Part shown: positions 60,985 to 64,000 of the stretch, in pieces
Layout of the letters: each line of letters opens with the position of its first letter
Numbering within the stretch: the first letter of the stretch is position 1
From: Clarkia xantiana subsp. parviflora
Lineage: Eukaryota > Streptophyta > Magnoliopsida > Myrtales > Onagraceae
DNA length: 64,000 nt
Reading direction: 5' to 3'
NCBI GenBank assembly: GCA_036873135.1
Contig: JAPTYO010000010.1
Coordinates: 18,779,772 to 18,843,771 of the forward strand
Position numbers and translations under genes: made by a program
The notes under the pieces: model-generated
Told to the model about the DNA's origin: nothing
Seen by the model: only the letters and a program-made list of their open reading frames with translations
The model's database searches: none

Positions 60985-62878
60985 TGCGTGAAGAAGCAGA
61001 AACCGTTGCCTACCAGGAACACTCTAAGTATCAAAGACACGCGCTTGCAAGCCCGTCAACCAAACCCTGCAAAAACCATACACAACTCAATCAAAAACCA
61101 GGGCCACGTATCAACACCATTCACCAAGCCCTTTGCGAGGGCATCCAATCCAACGGACCAACTGTCCGCGAGCAAACAGCTAGGGACCCTCCCGCTCTCC
61201 CGCTCGGGAGTCAAAAGTCCCTACGCTCACCAAAGGCCTAGGCCACCCACTAACAAAATTTCCATATACTTATACAATATAACACAGGTATTCAAGCATT
61301 CAACTAAACGACGAGCTCAGGAGCTAAGGAAATCTAAAGCATGCAAAATTGGTCATAATTACCAAAATGCCCTCCGGCCACATTTCGATCAAATTTTATC
61401 CCAAAAACGGCTCAAGGCTCCGGGGGCACATACAAGCAGCTCAAATACACTTAAGCAAGCCCATTACATGTCACGGGGAAACTTACCCCTACCCGAACAA
61501 TTCAAAGAGCACTCGGGTCAACCAAGCCACCGATAAGCACGAGCTACCGAGCGATCACCTAAACTCCGGGGCATGACTACCTACTCACAAATAATCGAGG
61601 AGTCATTATCACACTCGGGAGCATCATATCAAGTCACCCGCATCAAAATACAAAGGGTCGAACTTTTTGCTCGAATATGTCCGATTTCGAACCTCCACGA
61701 TTTCACCTCGGTTGACCGAAACCTAAGGGCCTCTTCACAAAGGGAGTTCACTAACCATAACTCTATCTATCTACATTTAAAGTTTGGCCAAAAACGAATT
61801 TTGAAAAATCGAGCCAAAATTTCACTTAGGCATTTCATCGAACACCTATCATGCACCTTATTAAAATTCGAAATTTGCAGCCCTAAAGGTCCAATTAACA
61901 TCAAGAAAAGGAAGGAGAGGACATTACCGATCAATACCCGACAAGAAGGACTCGAAAACGGGTCGAATTGAGCCCGAAATCGGCCCGCCGAGCTGCAGCC
62001 GCCGCCCCGCCTGTCGCCGCCGCTCCTGCCGCCGCTGCTGCCGCGCCGCGCCGCCGCTGGGCCGCTGTGCTCTGGCAGGTGCTGGTCCTGGTGGTTGCCG
62101 GCCGGAATAGGGTGGTGCTAGGGCCCTAAGGTGGTTCTCCTAAATCACTACCCTAAAACCTCTCCAAAACCCTCTCAACAACCTATTCAAATGTGTATAG
62201 TTTTATAAACTATCACAAAGAGGGGGAACTACACAACCTAACAAGCACCATACATCCAAGAGGTACACTCACATCCACCCTCCATTTTTTAAAAGTTGTT
62301 GATAACTTGGATTTTCACCATCAAGTGACTTAGCTAAATTTGACTAAGTTATTTCAAATGGTCTCAACTACTTGAAAACATTATTTTTATGATTTTTCGT
62401 ATCAAGTCCATCACATGTGATTTTCCAAACCCGGCATTATTTCATTTACTAAAACCGTCGTCTCGCCGTCAAGACGGCCGTCTCGGACGACGGGCTCCCG
62501 AAAACCATCATATTGCATGAAAAACGTTTTATCAAAACTTTCATGATTTATTATCATTTTGATACAATTAGTCGTGGCATGAACGTTCCATATTTATTTG
62601 ATCATCTTACAAACACGAAAAATTTCATGTGCGCTCACGCCTTACTTCTTCCAAAATCACATTTATCATATTACTCGTAGTCCGTTGTGCTACTAACCCT
62701 TTGCGCAGTTATCAAGCATGACCATCTCAAAAAAATAAGGCAAGGAGCTCGTCTGAGCCGCGCGTATCCACCCTTGGTAATCAAGACCCAAGGTGAGCAG
62801 ACGACCCGAATCACGCGTACACCCTATCTTAAAATAGAGTTAAATAAAGGTCAAGCCATTATTTAACTCGGGGGCAAG
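60985..62878. other. Non-coding 3' part of the Tat-like element
   Basis: Upstream of the antisense gene and upstream of the right LTR. It must contain the promoter of the antisense gene if that is expressed. Plus-strand open frames of 100-230 codons (60681-61971) are in GC-rich text overlapping the antisense exon and have no recognised domain. 61973-62070 is a (GCCGCC)-rich tract. A polypurine tract CTCGGGGGCAAG ends at 62878. Confidence 0.55.
61973..62070. repeat. GCC/CCG trinucleotide-rich tract
   Basis: Dense GCCGCC, CTGCCGCC and GCGCCGCC words in an otherwise moderate-GC region. Confidence 0.85.
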
Positions 62879-63615
62879 TGATGGATATACGCATGATTCG
62901 GGCTCGGTTTTAAATTATTCGGACCTCGTACACGCACGAAACCCACGAAAAACCCGATTTCGAGCTAACCCGGGGAAACCGGGCAAGTCGCAAACTTAGC
63001 CTAGGCTTGCCCGGAATTCCGGGTAAGCTTTGCACCCCGGGGGTGTCGCGCACACCCCCCTTTTTTGTCCTGGATGTATACGGAGACCCGATTTTCAACT
63101 AACTCCTATACGTCGGGGACCCCCCGTTACAAGGCGCGCGCGTCCCGCTCGTGACAGCCGCCTGAGACGCGCGTCAGAGTCCTCTTCCCAAAGCTCTCCC
63201 CTGCATCCCGGTTCACATTTCCACATTGAACCGGGTCAAAACCGGCTTACGGTCCAAGGTTGCCTATAAATAGCCACCTTGGGGGTAAACATTTTCAAGT
63301 CACTTTGGGTGAGAATTGAGAAGAGCTCTGACCTCTCTCTAACTTTCTCTCTCTAGAACTGTCTAATGTTGACCGTCGGAGTGAGCGCACCAAGCACCTC
63401 CCCCCTCTCCACGGGAGTTGCTCGGTAATGCTCCTCTTGCAGGTACGGACGGACAGTCAGCGAGAGAGCCCGAAGGACTTAGTGCGATTTTGAAGACGAA
63501 GCCAAAGGCCCGTGCACGACCCTAGGAGACGGACTTGGCCCTAACAAGCTCGCACCCAACCCGAAGACATCGACAAGTTACTCAGCAGACAGCCCGCGTT
63601 AACTTGGTCGAAACA
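62879..63615 (+). repeat. 3' LTR of the Tat-like element
   Basis: 737 bp, identical to 53413-54149 except for four single-base transitions. It ends GTCGAAACA directly before the TCAAC duplication. Confidence 0.95.
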
Positions 63616-63771
63616 TCAACCAGCCCCGAAAATGCATGAGACAGATACATATCAACCCACATGGCGGGTCCGAAATAGATAATACCCGCCTGCCCTGTTG
63701 ACACACTTAAAGATGTTCTTTCTTCTATAGTGAATCGGTTAAAGAAGTGGGCCTATATTGTATGATCCATG

Positions 63772-64000
63772 CAGTGTTATCAGAACCGGACCGGAGGTCC
63801 GACCAGATCAGAGCAGGAACCAGACCCTTCAGCGGTCCGATCTAAATAAAAGACCAATAAGGAGGTGAACCCGGTTCTCACTACCGGTTTTTACAGAACC
63901 GGCCAGTTTTTTGAGAACCGGACAGTTCACTGGTATGCCGGTTCACGCTGGAAAAAATAATAATCTGATCTATTGGAATTTAGGTTTAGGCTCAAATTAA
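63772..64000. mobile_element. hAT-like element, second copy, cut by window end
   Basis: It begins CAGTGTTATCAGAACCGG and follows the left half of the element at 24156 (AGCGGTCC, GAACCCGGTTC, GAACCGGCC and TGCCGGTTCA words in the same order), with clear divergence. The other end lies beyond the window. Confidence 0.82.

Larger units (their letters stand above)
53413..63615 (+). mobile_element. Young Tat-like (Ty3/Gypsy) LTR retrotransposon lacking pol
   Basis: 10,203 bp with 737-bp LTRs at both ends, flanked by the perfect 5-bp duplication TCAAC (53408-53412 and 63616-63620). It has a primer site TTGGCGCCGTCCGTGG at 54151 and a polypurine tract CTCGGGGGCAAG just before the right LTR. Sense strand: one long Gag-protease ORF (54188-57373) and a hairpin repeat array. 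Antisense strand: a spliced gene (58646-60984). Large Gypsy elements of the Tat/Ogre group are known for an extra ORF and for antisense ORFs. No YMDD-type RT, RNase H or HHCC/DDE integrase was seen on either strand in 57374-62878. The LTRs differ at 4 of 737 positions, so it inserted recently. Confidence 0.93.
53065..63709. repeat. GGGTNNCGGG-type repeat split by the retrotransposon
   Basis: The left piece 53065-53412 begins TAGGGGTGTCAAAGGGTCAC, has many ACCCGCGGGT words, and ends GGGGCGACCCGGAAG. The right piece 63616-63709 has ACCCACATGGCGGGTCCGAA and CCCGCCTGCCCTGTTGACAC. The text matches across the insertion (CCCACATGG on both sides). TAGGGGTGTCAAA starts many plant hAT-type short elements, but no clean 8-bp duplication was found. 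Confidence 0.5.

Noticed and set aside
60681..61971. Plus-strand frames of 110-229 codons in the Tat-like element
   Set aside because: Partly opposite the antisense exon and partly in low-complexity text; no pol, integrase or RNase H motif was found.

Overview
This is a nuclear window from a flowering plant, most likely a eudicot. The evidence is GT-AG spliced genes for plant-specific proteins (chloroplast-targeted PsaL, the meiotic ZMM protein ZIP4, a plant LysM protein), AT-rich intergenic DNA with many (TA)n tracts, and a dense load of plant transposons. No rRNA, tRNA or CRISPR was recognised.

Host genes, left to right: (1) a LysM-domain protein, + strand, 3 exons, 6278-8303; (2) mitochondrial succinyl-CoA ligase alpha subunit, - strand, 7 exons, 9582-12738; (3) a four-helix membrane protein of the MEE60-like family, - strand, with an 8-nt first coding exon, 31897-33390; (4) a 53-residue one-helix membrane protein, + strand, 37813-38070; (5) PsaL of photosystem I, - strand, 2 exons, 39730-40773; (6) a broken BIR-type leucine-rich-repeat receptor pseudogene, + strand, 45491-46141; (7) ZIP4/SPO22, - strand, 5 exons, 46481-49772. 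They belong to unrelated pathways and look individually transcribed.

Most of the rest is transposon. 1-510 is one end of a CACTA element. 821-1500 and 4420-4748 are Copia fragments. 13474-22384 is a decayed Copia element with both LTRs and a TTTAG target duplication, itself inserted in an older LTR-like sequence. 24156-24949 is a non-autonomous hAT-like element with an 8-bp duplication, and a second copy starts at 63772. 25016-26136 and 44203-44991 are Mutator-like elements with perfect 9-bp duplications. 34927-36598 is Harbinger-like and holds a Helitron-type 3' end. 43308-43459 is a SINE with a 15-bp duplication. 51638-52238 is a solo LTR related to the Copia element.

The most striking object is a young 10.2-kb LTR retrotransposon at 53413-63615. 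Its two 737-bp LTRs differ at 4 positions and it is flanked by TCAAC. It resembles the Tat branch of Gypsy elements but I see no reverse transcriptase, RNase H or integrase. It has one uninterrupted 1061-codon sense ORF with Gag, a zinc-knuckle-like motif, an aspartic protease, then a second Gag-like region with a second knuckle of identical spacing. Behind it lies an array of hairpins sharing one loop sequence, and on the opposite strand a five-exon gene for a protein with a long coiled coil. Inference: it is a non-autonomous element that depends on a relative for pol and keeps structural and accessory functions.
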